Assembly (NCBI GenBank): GCA_016873095.1
Contig: VGYC01000021.1
Coordinates: forward strand, 1 to 57,571
Reading direction: 5' to 3'
DNA: 57,571 nt
Source: Planctomycetota bacterium
GTDB lineage: Bacteria > Planctomycetota > Planctomycetia > Gemmatales > Gemmataceae
Shown: piece after piece, positions 1 to 8,879 of the stretch
Layout of the letters: the number at the start of each line of letters is the position of its first letter
Position numbering within the stretch: position 1 is the first letter of the stretch
Program-made: the position numbers and the translations under genes
The notes under the pieces: model-generated
Told to the model about the DNA's origin: nothing
What the model saw: only the letters and a program-made list of their open reading frames with translations
Databases searched by the model: none

Positions 1-83
1 CCCGACGCAAGCGACCCGGCTACGGGATGCGCCGATCCCGCGCCCCGGCCCGCTGCCAGCGCCCAAGCCGCAAACCGTTCAGC

Positions 84-1289
84 CTACGCTTGATTAAGGG
101 CTAGACAGCGCTGGTAATACGCCAGAGCCAGGCGCTCGTCGAGGCGAATGGCCTGGCTGAGGTTGCCGATGGCCGCCGCGTACTGCCCGGCGCGAGAATA
201 GATCAAGCCGCGGACGAGATGGGCAGCCGGCGAGTCGGCGTCGAGCTTCAGCGCCTGTGTCGTGTCCGCCAGTGCCTGCTGATGTCGTCCCAGACCAGCG
301 CAGGCGAGTGCCCGGCTCAGCAAGCCGACGATCAATTTGGGATTGAGATGCACGACTTCCGTGAGATCAAGCAGCGCCAGTGCGAACTGTCCCTGTGCCA
401 GTGCGATCTTGGCACGATGATACAGCGCGGCCCAGTTCCTCGGTTGCCGTCGAATCGCTTCATCCAGGTCTGACCGGGCGCGGGCGAAGTCCCGCCGGAC
501 GCGGTAAATGGTGCCGCGATGAAAATAGATCGGCCCGTTTTCCGTTTCCAGCTGAAGGACCGCGGTGAAATCGGCAATGGCCTGGTCCAGATCCCCCTTT
601 AGTTTGTAGGCGATCCCCCGGCTGCCGAGAGCGCTGACGTTGCCCGGATGCTGCCTGAGCGCCTCGGTATAGTCGTGAATCGCCTGGGCATGGGCGCCCA
701 GGCGGCGGTGGGCATGGCCGCGCTGCAGGCGAGCCCGCACGTGATACGCATTGAGCTCAAGAGCACGGCTGAAATCAGCGATGGCCTGGGCAAGATCGCG
801 ATTGCCGGCGCGGATCACGCCGCGCTGATAGTGGGCCTCGGCATCCGCTGGCGCCCGCGTGATGGCTTCCGTGACGTCTCTGAGTGCGCGGTCAAGATCT
901 CCAAGCTTGGCCAGGGCCATTGCACGCGTGCGCCAGCCCCGCGCGTGCTCCGGCGCCAGTTCCAGGGCTGCGCTGCAATCGTCGATGGCCTTCTGCTGTT
1001 CGTCGTTGAGGTGATGGGCGATGGCGCGGCTGACGAGAACCTCGGCGTCGGCCGGCTTCAGGCGAAGCGCCGCATCGTAGTCTGCGACGGCCAGCTTATA
1101 CTCGCATTGAAAGCGGTAGGCGTCGCCGCGCTGGGCAAGGAGGGCCGCGCTGGCCGGGCCCACCTTCAAGGCGGCGCTTAATTGCTCAACCGCGCGATGA
1201 TAGTCGCCGCGGCGCAGGTGTCGCCGGCCGGTCTGCCCCAGCTTATCCCGGGACGCGGCGTTCTCGGCCACTTCAGCAATACTGGTCAT
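84..1289 (-). CDS. tetratricopeptide-repeat protein
   Basis: A 401-residue protein made almost entirely of about eleven consecutive 34-residue TPR units (roughly residues 20-400), with the usual spacing of A, Y/L and P seen for example in AVADYDAALRLKPADAEVL. TPR superhelices bind partner proteins; no enzymatic domain accompanies them. There is no signal peptide or membrane segment, so it is probably cytoplasmic. The ATG at 1289 is preferred, with a GAGG about 11 bases upstream; a GTG at 1313 would add eight residues. It is the last minus-strand gene before the window edge, and its upstream side carries an imperfect inverted repeat that separates it from the DUF1559 gene. The TPR assignment is certain; the partner and role are unknown. 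Confidence 0.85.
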   Translation of the reverse strand: MTSIAEVAENAASRDKLGQTGRRHLRRGDYHRAVEQLSAALKVGPASAALLAQRGDAYRFQCEYKLAVADYDAALRLKPADAEVLVSRAIAHHLNDEQQKAIDDCSAALELAPEHARGWRTRAMALAKLGDLDRALRDVTEAITRAPADAEAHYQRGVIRAGNRDLAQAIADFSRALELNAYHVRARLQRGHAHRRLGAHAQAIHDYTEALRQHPGNVSALGSRGIAYKLKGDLDQAIADFTAVLQLETENGPIYFHRGTIYRVRRDFARARSDLDEAIRRQPRNWAALYHRAKIALAQGQFALALLDLTEVVHLNPKLIVGLLSRALACAGLGRHQQALADTTQALKLDADSPAAHLVRGLIYSRAGQYAAAIGNLSQAIRLDERLALAYYQRCLALNQA

Positions 1290-1358
1290 GGCGGATTCAA
1301 CCTCGCGGAACACTCACCAGACAAGGAACCAGAATCTCTTGAAGGATCAAGAAAAACA

Positions 1359-1478
1359 GACCACGGATCACACGAATGAACACGGATGGATCATTGACAC
1401 GTCATCCCTCCAGCGAGCATTTCAGCACGACGTCAGGAACAGTTATCCGATCCGTGTTATCCGTGTACTTCCGTGGTC
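1359..1478. repeat. imperfect inverted repeat with CCACGGAT / ATCCGTGG ends
   Basis: Two 29-base arms (1359-1387 and 1450-1478) face each other. Their outer nine bases (GACCACGGA / TCCGTGGTC) and inner nine bases (ACACGGAT plus one flanking base) pair, while the middle is shifted. It lies between two minus-strand genes and encodes nothing convincing. It could be a dispersed palindromic repeat or a weak transcription-ending structure. Confidence 0.6.
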
Positions 1479-1492
1479 AGGGCGGCAAAAGC

Positions 1493-2497
1493 CTAGTAGC
1501 TCGGCGTGATTTCGCCGCCGGCACGCGTGGACAGGGCGCCGACCACGCCTGGTGCCAGATCATCTGCCAGGAAACGCACGGCGCCGTCCGCGAACAGAGC
1601 ATGAGCGCCGCCGCTGTGGAAGCTGAATGGCTGGCCGGAGCCATCCGCGCCCAGCGCCGGTGTCCCGGTGGTCAATGGATACTTGCCCTGGTGATCAAAG
1701 CCGTTGGTGGCGTTGATGGTGACCGGGCCGCCGACGACCACGCCGGTTTGATCGGAACCAATGATCCACAAGTCGCTGCCCGGTCGGCTCCAGCCGCCGC
1801 CGTTGGCGCCGAGCGTTTGCCAGCTTGAACCCTGGCGAACGCCGCCCTGATTGTAGACGAAGGGCTTGCCCGCCGACTCGATGATGAAGATCGTGTTCGA
1901 GGTGCCGTCGGTGGCATCGGCGATAGCGACCTTCTGGCCATTGACCTTGGTCAACATGCCGTCGGGATTGCTCACAGGCAGGTTGTTGGCCGCAAGGAAT
2001 GTGCCATGTACACCGTACACGCCGGAGTAATCGCCGCAGGCCACGCTGGCGACAGTTGTCGCCCAGTTCCCCGTCAGCGCGGGATTGCCGTCGAGTCGAT
2101 TCGGCTCAGGAGTGGATGGGCAGGTCTGGATCGCCAGCGGCAACGACGTCAACGGCAGGTTGCTGGCCGAATCCCAGTTGCTGGTCGGATCGTAGCGCCT
2201 GGAGATGTTGCCCTGCTCGAGGTAAGGCAGAATCTTCACGAACCAGCGCATGCGTGCCGAGTTGGCGGCGTTGTCCGGCCGCGTGTTGCCGGGAAAATGT
2301 CGCTTGGTGTCATGATAGCCATGCAGAGCCAGGCCGATCTGCTTCAGGTTGTTCTGGCAGGTCGTGCGGTTGGCGGCATCGCGTACCTTTTGGACCGCGG
2401 GCAAGAGCAGGGCAATCAGCGTCGCGACGATGGCGATCACCACCAGCAACTCGATGAGCGTGAAGCCTCTCCGCCTGGGCTGAATTCGATGCTTCAT
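1493..2497 (-). CDS. DUF1559 (SBP_bac_10) prepilin-like protein
   Basis: A 334-residue member of the DUF1559 family, which is greatly expanded in planctomycetes. The N-terminus carries a type IV prepilin/pseudopilin cleavage motif ([15 protein letters not shown], residues 9-23) that forms both the PilD-type processing site and the membrane helix. The C-terminus has the family hallmark [19 protein letters not shown] near residues 290-310. The ATG at 2497 follows the Shine-Dalgarno AAGGAG. The protein is presumably processed and displayed at the cell envelope; the function of the family is not established. A good promoter (2584-2612) lies upstream, facing the sulfate transport operon. Confidence 0.93.
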   Translation of the reverse strand: MKHRIQPRRRGFTLIELLVVIAIVATLIALLLPAVQKVRDAANRTTCQNNLKQIGLALHGYHDTKRHFPGNTRPDNAANSARMRWFVKILPYLEQGNISRRYDPTSNWDSASNLPLTSLPLAIQTCPSTPEPNRLDGNPALTGNWATTVASVACGDYSGVYGVHGTFLAANNLPVSNPDGMLTKVNGQKVAIADATDGTSNTIFIIESAGKPFVYNQGGVRQGSSWQTLGANGGGWSRPGSDLWIIGSDQTGVVVGGPVTINATNGFDHQGKYPLTTGTPALGADGSGQPFSFHSGGAHALFADGAVRFLADDLAPGVVGALSTRAGGEITPSY

Positions 2498-2573
2498 GTC
2501 ATTTCTCCTTCTTGAAAACGCATCCCGTTTGAACCTGGCCTTTTCGACCGCTCAAATAAATCACTAAGTTGAC

Positions 2574-2612
2574 CATCATGATGATATTATCGGAGATCGC
2601 CGTGACCGTCAA
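2574..2612 (-). promoter_or_regulatory. DUF1559 gene promoter with palindrome at the start site
   Basis: On the minus strand there is a -35 TTGACG (2612-2607), a 17-base spacer and a -10 TAATAT (2589-2584). Immediately downstream is the perfect palindrome CATCATGATG (2574-2583), where transcription should begin, which suits a repressor site. The leader to the ATG at 2497 would be about 80 bases. The call rests on consensus matching only. Confidence 0.6.
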
Positions 2613-2687
2613 CACCAGAGATCGCAGTTTCCTGGCGTCATTGTTCCTTAAAATATTTAACTATATAGTCTTATGTTAACAAAATTA

Positions 2688-2711
2688 AATTCATCATGTA
2701 AATGATGAATT
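2688..2711. promoter_or_regulatory. 24-bp perfect palindrome in the divergent promoter region
   Basis: AATTCATCAT and ATGATGAATT form two 10-base arms around GTAA. The palindrome sits in an AT-rich stretch (about 2640-2760) unlike the surrounding GC-rich DNA, and ends five bases before the -35 of the sulfate operon promoter. Its half-site ATCAT/ATGAT recurs at 2574-2583 and 2750-2757, so an operator is more likely than a terminator. Confidence 0.55.
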
Positions 2712-2716
2712 AAGGC

Positions 2717-2757
2717 TTGACTTTCGGCCATCAAAAAACGATATTCATAATCATGAT
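2717..2757 (+). promoter_or_regulatory. sulfate transport operon promoter
   Basis: A -35 TTGACT (2717-2722), a 17-base spacer and a -10-like GATATT (2740-2745), followed by the palindrome ATCATGAT (2750-2757) at the expected start site. The leader to the ATG at 2785 is about 33 bases and contains the Shine-Dalgarno AGGAG. The -10 matches consensus at four of six positions. Confidence 0.5.
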
Positions 2758-2784
2758 CGACAAAGTGATGACTAGGAGTCGGCG

Positions 2785-3798
2785 ATGAAGAAGAAGATGG
2801 GCATTGTGGTGGCAGGAATCATTGCATTTGCCGCTGTCTGGTTGCTGGCGGGACGCGGCGGCCAGGACGCCAGGTTGCGGCTACTCAACGTCTCTTATGA
2901 TCCGACGCGCGAGCTCTGGCGCCAGATCAATGCCCGCTTCATCGAGCACTACAGGAGCCAGTCGGGCATACACCTCGACATCAGGCAATCGCACGGCGGC
3001 TCGACGACGCAGGCCCGAGCGGTGATCGACGGCCTGGATGCCGATGTCGTCACCCTTGCCCTGTGGCCCGACACCGATGCCATTCGAGGCAAGGGGCTGA
3101 TTGGCGACGGCTGGGAGAAACGGCTGCCACATCGGAGCTTGCCGTATTTCTCCACCATCGTCTTCGTGGTCCGCAAGGGGAATCCGAAGGGCATAAAGGA
3201 TTGGCCGGACCTGATCAAGCCGGATGTCAAGATCATCACGCCGAACCCGTTGACCTCGGGCAACGGCAAACTCAGCTTTCTCGCGGGCTGGGGCGCCGCC
3301 GTGACGCGCGGCAAGACGACGGAGCAAGCGCGGCAATTCATCACGCAGCTCTACAGGCAGGCTCCCGTGCTCGATTCGGGTGCTCGTGGCTCGACGGTCA
3401 CCTTCGCGCAGCGAAAAATCGGCGATGTGCATCTGACATGGGAGAACGAGGCCCACCTGGAAGTGCTGGAGGCCAAGGGGGAACTGGAGCTGGTGTACCC
3501 GCCCGTGAGCATTCGCGCCGAGCCGCATGTGGCTGTCGTCGATGCCAACGTCGATCGCAAGGGGACCCGCCACGCGGCCGAGTCGTACCTGAGCTTCCTG
3601 TATTCGCCGGAAGGTCAGGAGCTCATCGCCAGTCACTACTACCGGCCAAGCGACGAAGCTGTTCGTGCCAGGCACGCCGAGAAATTCCCGGACATCCAGT
3701 TATTTCCGATCGCCGCCGTTGCCAGGGACTGGGACGATGCCCAGAGCCGCTACTTTGCCGACGGCGCCATCTTCGATCAGATTTACCAGCGCAAGTAA
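2785..3798 (+). CDS. sbp: sulfate/thiosulfate ABC transporter substrate-binding protein
   Basis: A 337-residue extracytoplasmic solute-binding protein of the Sbp/CysP family that would capture sulfate or thiosulfate and deliver it to the CysTW permease. The N-terminal hydrophobic segment (about residues 6-22) is a signal peptide or anchor. Family features include NVSYDPTRELW at the start of the mature protein, the SHGGST oxyanion-binding segment near residues 72-77, ITPNPLTSGNGKLSFLAGWG in mid-protein and a late TWENEAHLE. An ATG preceded by AGGAG begins the ORF. It is the first gene of a four-gene operon carrying the complete importer. Sulfate versus thiosulfate specificity cannot be read from the sequence. 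Confidence 0.93.
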   Translation: MKKKMGIVVAGIIAFAAVWLLAGRGGQDARLRLLNVSYDPTRELWRQINARFIEHYRSQSGIHLDIRQSHGGSTTQARAVIDGLDADVVTLALWPDTDAIRGKGLIGDGWEKRLPHRSLPYFSTIVFVVRKGNPKGIKDWPDLIKPDVKIITPNPLTSGNGKLSFLAGWGAAVTRGKTTEQARQFITQLYRQAPVLDSGARGSTVTFAQRKIGDVHLTWENEAHLEVLEAKGELELVYPPVSIRAEPHVAVVDANVDRKGTRHAAESYLSFLYSPEGQELIASHYYRPSDEAVRARHAEKFPDIQLFPIAAVARDWDDAQSRYFADGAIFDQIYQRK

Positions 3799-3858
3799 CA
3801 GACAACCTTCGGGGGCGGCGCTGGCGGTGTCGTCTTCGAAAAACGAGGGAAGCTCGCC

Positions 3859-4680
3859 ATGTCCACAGCCAACCAGCGCGTGCTGCCGGGGTTTTCACTG
3901 AGCCTGGGGTACACGCTGTTCTACCTGACCTTGCTGGTGCTCATTCCATTGGGGGCGTGCTTCGTCAAGGCCAGCTCCCTGACGTTCGACCAGTTCTGGG
4001 CGACGGTCTGGTCCGAGCGTGCTTGCAATGCCTATGCCCTGACGTTTGGCGCCGCGTTCATCGCCGCCTTTGTCAACTGCTTGATCGGCTTGCTGCTCGC
4101 CTGGGTGCTGGTCCGCTACGAGTTTCCGATGAAGCGATATTTCGACGCCATCGTGGACCTGCCGCTGGCGCTGCCCACCGCCGTTGCAGGACTGGTATAT
4201 GCCAGCCTATATGTCCCGAATGGCTGGCTGGGACAGGTTCTGGTCCCGCTGGGCATCGAGGCGGCGTATACGCGGCTGGGCATCGTGCTTGTGCTGATCT
4301 TTACCGGCTTGCCGTTCGTGGTGCGAACGGTGCAGCCGGTGCTGGAGAATTTCGACCCCGAAGTGGAGGAAGCAGCGGCATCGCTGGGAGCGACGCGCTG
4401 GCAGACTTTCCGGCGGGTCCTGTTTCCAGGCCTGGTGCCAGCCCTGCTCACGGGCTTTGCACTGGCCCTGGCACGCGGCTTGGGCGAGTACGGATCGGTG
4501 GTATTCATCTCGGGCAACATCCAGAACCAGACGGAGATTGCTCCGTTCCTCATCGTCGCCAAGCTCGAGGAATTCAAGTACGGCGAGGCAACGGCGCTGG
4601 CCATTGTCCTGCTGGTCTTCTCGCTCGTGCTGCTGGGATTGATCAACTTGCTGGAACGCTGGAGCAAGAAACATGCATGA
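3859..4680 (+). CDS. cysT: sulfate ABC transporter permease CysT (CysU)
   Basis: A 273-residue polytopic inner-membrane permease with about six hydrophobic helices. The cytoplasmic EAA loop for contact with the ATPase reads EEAAASLGATRWQTFRRVLFP (here around residues 170-190). The motif LARGLGEYGSVVFISGNIQ follows, as is typical of CysT. It pairs with CysW to form the channel. The ATG at 3859 follows GAGGGA, 60 bases after the binding-protein gene, and the 3' end overlaps cysW by eight bases, which points to translational coupling. Length and motifs are normal for the family. Confidence 0.94.
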   Translation: MSTANQRVLPGFSLSLGYTLFYLTLLVLIPLGACFVKASSLTFDQFWATVWSERACNAYALTFGAAFIAAFVNCLIGLLLAWVLVRYEFPMKRYFDAIVDLPLALPTAVAGLVYASLYVPNGWLGQVLVPLGIEAAYTRLGIVLVLIFTGLPFVVRTVQPVLENFDPEVEEAAASLGATRWQTFRRVLFPGLVPALLTGFALALARGLGEYGSVVFISGNIQNQTEIAPFLIVAKLEEFKYGEATALAIVLLVFSLVLLGLINLLERWSKKHA

Positions 4681-5644
4681 GTTCGCGACGACCCTGCTGG
4701 AGCCAGAGCCTGTTGCGGCTCACAGCACAGGCAAGGACCACGAGCAGGCGCTGCTGGCGAAGCCCCTCGCAGGTCGGGCTCAACTTCGGCGCGGCGCCGA
4801 AGACCCGCCGCTGGTTCGCTGGGCCCTGACGCTGACCGCGATCTTGATTCTCACGTTCCTGGTCATCATTCCGGTGGCCAACGTGTTCGCGCAGGCGTTG
4901 ATCGATGGGCCCGGCGTTTACTGGCACAACCTGGTGGCCGATGCGGACACGCGCCACGCCATCGTGTTGACGCTGACCGTGGCCCTGGTGGCTGTCGTCC
5001 TGAACGTGATCTTCGGCGTGGCCGCCGCCCGGGTTATTGCACGTTTTCGCTTTCCCGGGCGGACGTTGCTGGTCACGCTCATCGACATTCCATTCTCGGT
5101 GTCGCCGGTCGTCGCCGGGCTGTGTTTCGTCCTGCTATTCGGCTTGCAAGGTTTCTTCGGCGGCTGGCTGCAGGAGCACGGCATCAAGGTTCTGTTCGCC
5201 ACGCCGGGATTGATCCTGGCTACCTCGTTCGTGACATTTCCGTTCGTGGCCCGCGAGTTGATCCCGGTCATGGAAGCGATTGGTCCCGACGAGGAACTGG
5301 CGGCACTGCGCCTGGGAGCCAGCGGCTGGCAGATCTTCTGGCGCGTCACCATGCCCAACATCAAGTGGGGCCTGCTCTATGGCGTCATCCTGTGCAACGC
5401 CCGCGCCATGGGTGAATTTGGAGCGGTCTACGTCGTCTCCGGTCACATCGCCGGCAGCACCGACACGATGCCGTTACGCGTCGAGCGGCTGTTTCAGGAA
5501 TCGCAATCGGCTGCCTCGTTCGCCGTCGCCTCGGTGCTGACCCTGCTCGCCCTGGTGACGCTGGCCCTCAAGGTCGGCCTGGAACGGCAGACGCGGCGAC
5601 AGATCGAGCAGGGCAGCGAGAGCAAGTTCCAGGGAGAGCATTGA
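4673..5644 (+). CDS. cysW: sulfate ABC transporter permease CysW
   Basis: A 323-residue permease partner of CysT. After a charged cytoplasmic leader of about 45 residues come the usual six helices. The EAA loop is EELAALRLGASGWQIFWRV, and ARAMGEFGAVYVVSGHIAG is the CysW counterpart of the CysT signature. The leader is longer than in enterobacterial CysW (about 290 residues), and a later start is possible, but the eight-base overlap with cysT favours this one. After the stop, about 100 bases precede cysA. Confidence 0.93.
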   Translation: MHEFATTLLEPEPVAAHSTGKDHEQALLAKPLAGRAQLRRGAEDPPLVRWALTLTAILILTFLVIIPVANVFAQALIDGPGVYWHNLVADADTRHAIVLTLTVALVAVVLNVIFGVAAARVIARFRFPGRTLLVTLIDIPFSVSPVVAGLCFVLLFGLQGFFGGWLQEHGIKVLFATPGLILATSFVTFPFVARELIPVMEAIGPDEELAALRLGASGWQIFWRVTMPNIKWGLLYGVILCNARAMGEFGAVYVVSGHIAGSTDTMPLRVERLFQESQSAASFAVASVLTLLALVTLALKVGLERQTRRQIEQGSESKFQGEH

Positions 5645-5744
5645 GTCGGGAAGGTGAAGCGGGTGAGGCTCAAGCCGAGCCGCCTGCAGTATCCGGGAAA
5701 CTTACACATGCCCGTTGCCGGGCATTTCTTGGAAAGGAAGGATC

Positions 5745-6803
5745 ATGAGCATCACGGTGCGCAATGTGAGCAAGCGTTTCGGCAACTTTGCTGCCCTGGA
5801 CCGAGTGAGCGTGGATGTGCCGGGTGGCTCGCTCGTCGCCCTGCTCGGTCCGTCCGGTTCGGGCAAGACGACACTGCTGCGCATCATTGCCGGCCTGGAG
5901 GTCGCCGACGAGGGCGAGGTGCACTGCGCCGGGGAAGACATCACCAGGCAGAGGCCCGGCGAGCGCAACATGGGCTTCGTCTTTCAGCACTATGCGCTGT
6001 TCCGGCACATGAGCGTGCTGGAGAATGTCGCCTTTGCTCTGAGGGTTCGCGGCCGGCCGGAGTCAAGCATCCAGGAGCGCGTTCGGCAACTTCTTCACCT
6101 TGTGCGGCTTGACGGACTGGAGCGGCGCTATCCTTCGCAGCTCTCAGGCGGACAACGGCAGCGAGTCGCGCTGGCGCGGGCCCTGGCTGCCGAGCCGCGC
6201 GTCTTGCTCCTCGACGAGCCGTTCGGTGCCCTCGACGCCAAGGTCCGGCAGGAACTGCGGCAATGGCTGCGCCACCTGCACGACGACATCGGCGTCACCA
6301 GTCTGTTCGTCACCCACGATCAGGAAGAGGCCTTCGAGGTGGCCGACCAGGTCGTGGTGATGCAACGTGGCCGGGTGGAGCAAACCGGCACGCCGCAGGA
6401 GGTGTTCGAGCATCCGGCCAACGCCTTCGTCATGGACTTTCTGGGCAATGTCAATGTTTTTCATGGGCGGGTCCAATCCGGCCGAGCGCGGTTTGGCTCT
6501 CTCGCGTACCCATGCCCGGAGTACCAGTACGAGGAAGAGCGGTCGGCGGCGGTATATGTGCGCCCGCACGAGCTGGAAATCGACCGCAATGCCACCGGCG
6601 AGGGCAGCTTACCGGCACGCGTGCAGCACGTCATCGCCGCCGGTTCGGTGGCCAAGATCCAGGTGCTGGTCGCGGATTCCGGGCAGGATCTCGCCATCGA
6701 GATGAGCCGCGAACGTCTTGCCGAACTGAAGTTGCAGGCCGGGGACAGCGTCTACGTCTTTCCGCGCCGCGCCCACGTTTTCTGCGGCGAGTACTGCATT
6801 TGA
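5745..6803 (+). CDS. cysA: sulfate ABC transporter ATP-binding protein CysA
   Basis: A 352-residue ATPase that energises sulfate uptake. Walker A is GPSGSGKTT (residues 35-43), the ABC signature is LSGGQ (133-137) and Walker B is [12 protein letters not shown] (residues 153-164, DE at 157-158). A C-terminal TOBE-like regulatory domain follows from about residue 235. The ATG at 5745 has a clear GGAAAGGA Shine-Dalgarno; an in-frame TTG at 5715 has none. It closes the operon and converges on the minus-strand oxidoreductase gene with only 15 bases between stops. No assimilatory sulfate reduction gene lies in the window. Confidence 0.95.
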   Translation: MSITVRNVSKRFGNFAALDRVSVDVPGGSLVALLGPSGSGKTTLLRIIAGLEVADEGEVHCAGEDITRQRPGERNMGFVFQHYALFRHMSVLENVAFALRVRGRPESSIQERVRQLLHLVRLDGLERRYPSQLSGGQRQRVALARALAAEPRVLLLDEPFGALDAKVRQELRQWLRHLHDDIGVTSLFVTHDQEEAFEVADQVVVMQRGRVEQTGTPQEVFEHPANAFVMDFLGNVNVFHGRVQSGRARFGSLAYPCPEYQYEEERSAAVYVRPHELEIDRNATGEGSLPARVQHVIAAGSVAKIQVLVADSGQDLAIEMSRERLAELKLQAGDSVYVFPRRAHVFCGEYCI

Positions 6804-6818
6804 ACCCGATATCGTGGT

Positions 6819-7850
6819 TCAGAACTTGCCGTCACGCGTTTCGAAGTGCGTCGGCTTGCCGAGGCTGGGCCCGTCGCGACCCACCCAGTCGGCGACCCAG
6901 CGAAGCATCTGTTCGACGCCGACGCGCGGATAGCCGAACAGCCGGTGCGCACGCTGCGCATTGCTCAGGAACGCATCGTCGGCTTCGTGGCCGGTGAAGC
7001 GCACCGGCCTGTCAAGCCGCCGGCCCAGTTCCTCCGCCAGCCGGCGAATGCTGAGCAATTCCGGGCCGGCCAGATTCAGCACCAGCGGCGGACAGGCGAC
7101 GTGTTCCAGGGCGCACAGGGCCATTGCGTTGGCGTCGGCCTGCCAGATGACATTGACGTGTCCCATCGTCAGGTCAACCGCTTGTCCGGCTCGGATTCGC
7201 GCTGCCAGGTCCACCAGCACGCCGTAGCGCATCTCGGTCGCGTAGTTGAGCCGAAGCAGCGCCAGCGGAATGCTGTCGCGGCGGCTGCAATGCTCGTAGA
7301 TGCGCTCACGGCCGAGGCAGCTCATCGAATACTCGCCGACCGGCTGCGGTGGGTCGGTTTCCAGCGAACCGCCCAGGCGGATCGGCGACATGCCGTAGAC
7401 ATTGCCGGTGGAAAAGGCCACGATTCGCGATGTCCGGTATTTCTCGCAGATGAGCGCCGGCACGTGGGCATTCATGGCCCAGGTCAGAGCTTCCTGTCCG
7501 GTGGCGCCGAACTTCATGCCGGTCATGGCGACGACCAGCGCCGCCTCCGGCAAGCGCCGCACCTGGGCGGCGTCAAGCAAATCGCAAGCAATGGTTTCGA
7601 CACCCCAGGAGTGCAACTGGTCTTGCAGCCCCGGCCTGGTGAAGCGCGCCACGCCGATGATGCGCCGCTGGACGCCGGCCGCCTGCGAGGCTCGCCGTGC
7701 CATCCGCGCCAGGCTCGGCCCCATCTTGCCGCCGACGCCGAGTACGACAAGGTCGCCCGCCAGCCGGCCAAGGGTCGCGATGGCGCCGTCGCTCGGCTGA
7801 CTCAGCAGCTCTTCCAGGGTTTCTTCGTCTGGAATAGTCGAGTCGATCAC
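6819..7850 (-). CDS. NAD(P)-dependent epimerase/dehydratase-like protein
   Basis: A 343-residue protein with an extended-SDR Rossmann fold. LVVLGVGGKMGPSLARMARR is the nucleotide-binding turn near residues 34-53, and FSTGNVYG resembles the catalytic Ser/Thr strand. The expected YxxxK motif reads YSMSC, so the catalytic lysine appears to be replaced by cysteine; activity is therefore doubtful or altered. The GTG at 7850 is preferred because GGAAAGGA lies just upstream. An ATG at 7886 overlaps the stop of the esterase gene as ATGA and would add 12 residues. It is the last gene of a four-gene minus-strand cluster. The substrate is unknown. Confidence 0.8.
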   Translation of the reverse strand: MIDSTIPDEETLEELLSQPSDGAIATLGRLAGDLVVLGVGGKMGPSLARMARRASQAAGVQRRIIGVARFTRPGLQDQLHSWGVETIACDLLDAAQVRRLPEAALVVAMTGMKFGATGQEALTWAMNAHVPALICEKYRTSRIVAFSTGNVYGMSPIRLGGSLETDPPQPVGEYSMSCLGRERIYEHCSRRDSIPLALLRLNYATEMRYGVLVDLAARIRAGQAVDLTMGHVNVIWQADANAMALCALEHVACPPLVLNLAGPELLSIRRLAEELGRRLDRPVRFTGHEADDAFLSNAQRAHRLFGYPRVGVEQMLRWVADWVGRDGPSLGKPTHFETRDGKF

Positions 7851-7882
7851 GCGTCGTCCTTTCCCGCAGGCATGCACTCCCG

Positions 7883-8812
7883 TCATCGGCGATGTCGCGC
7901 GAAGAACTCCCAGATGACGTCGGTGGCGTTGAAGTCCTTGCAGGTGCGGCCCAGGAGGAATTCCGGCTGCAGGGGCTGGCCCGGCCAGGTGTGGCCGCCG
8001 CCAACGACCTTGTAGAAGATCACCTCGGCCCCGTCCCTTTCCTTCTCGGGGGCGAACGACCAGCGTTCGACGCGTGTGCCGTCGTCCTCCTTGTCCGGCA
8101 GCTTTTCGATCCTGGGTAGCTTGCGGCAGCTGTTGCGACCGGCCCACCAGGCAGCAAAGTCCTCTGCCGGCACCGACGATTGTTTCTGCGTGATCAGGTC
8201 GGTGCCGTTGTAGCCGGTGAAGCGATCCGCGGTGCCGTGAATGGCCAGCACGGGCATCGGCAGCCGTTGCCGGGGCGCGGCATCGGCCTGGGCCTTGATC
8301 ATTGTTCCCGCCACCGGCGCGATGGCCGCGATCCGCTTGCTCAGATCGTAGCCCAGTCGATTCGAGAAGTAGGCGCCATTCGAGATGCCCGTGACATAAA
8401 CGCGCCGCGGATCCACGCGCTGCCGCGCGATCAGGTCGTCAAGCAGGGCGTCGATGAACTCGACGTCCTCCTTGCTCCAGAAACGCCAGATGCGGTTGAC
8501 CGCGTCCGGAGAAACGACGATGAAGCTCTTCTTGTCGGCCAGGCGGTTGAAGCCGGTCAGCACTTCCATGACCGCGCCGTCGGTGAACGCACCGTGAAAA
8601 GCCAGGACCAGCGGCACGGGATCCTTTGCCAGGTTTCTGGGCATGTACAGCCGATAAGTGCGCTTCTCGTTGCCGTGCTTCAGGCCGCGGGCGTTGCTGC
8701 CGGGCTTGATGTCGTCGTCGCCGCCGGACAAGTGCGACGCCGGCGTCGACGTCACCAGCATGGCCGTCACTAGCAGGGCCGTCAGCGTCATGCTGCTTGC
8801 GAGGTACTTCAT
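7883..8812 (-). CDS. secreted alpha/beta-hydrolase, PHB depolymerase/LpqC-like esterase
   Basis: A 309-residue protein with a signal peptide (about residues 1-26) and an alpha/beta-hydrolase core. The nucleophile elbow GISNG places the catalytic Ser at 144, and LVLAFHGAF near residue 68 is the oxyanion-hole HG segment. VLAIHGTADRFTGYNG supplies the late Asp region, and GGGHTWPGQ carries the catalytic His. The pattern fits the esterase family that includes polyhydroxybutyrate depolymerases and feruloyl esterases (LpqC type). The natural ester is unknown. It follows the transglutaminase-like gene by 67 bases. Confidence 0.87.
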   Translation of the reverse strand: MKYLASSMTLTALLVTAMLVTSTPASHLSGGDDDIKPGSNARGLKHGNEKRTYRLYMPRNLAKDPVPLVLAFHGAFTDGAVMEVLTGFNRLADKKSFIVVSPDAVNRIWRFWSKEDVEFIDALLDDLIARQRVDPRRVYVTGISNGAYFSNRLGYDLSKRIAAIAPVAGTMIKAQADAAPRQRLPMPVLAIHGTADRFTGYNGTDLITQKQSSVPAEDFAAWWAGRNSCRKLPRIEKLPDKEDDGTRVERWSFAPEKERDGAEVIFYKVVGGGHTWPGQPLQPEFLLGRTCKDFNATDVIWEFFARHRR

Positions 8813-8879
8813 GGTTCACCGTTGTCTTCAGGCGGGCGGGCCATCGCAAGAGGTCTCGATCCGCCAGCCCAGAGCCTTG

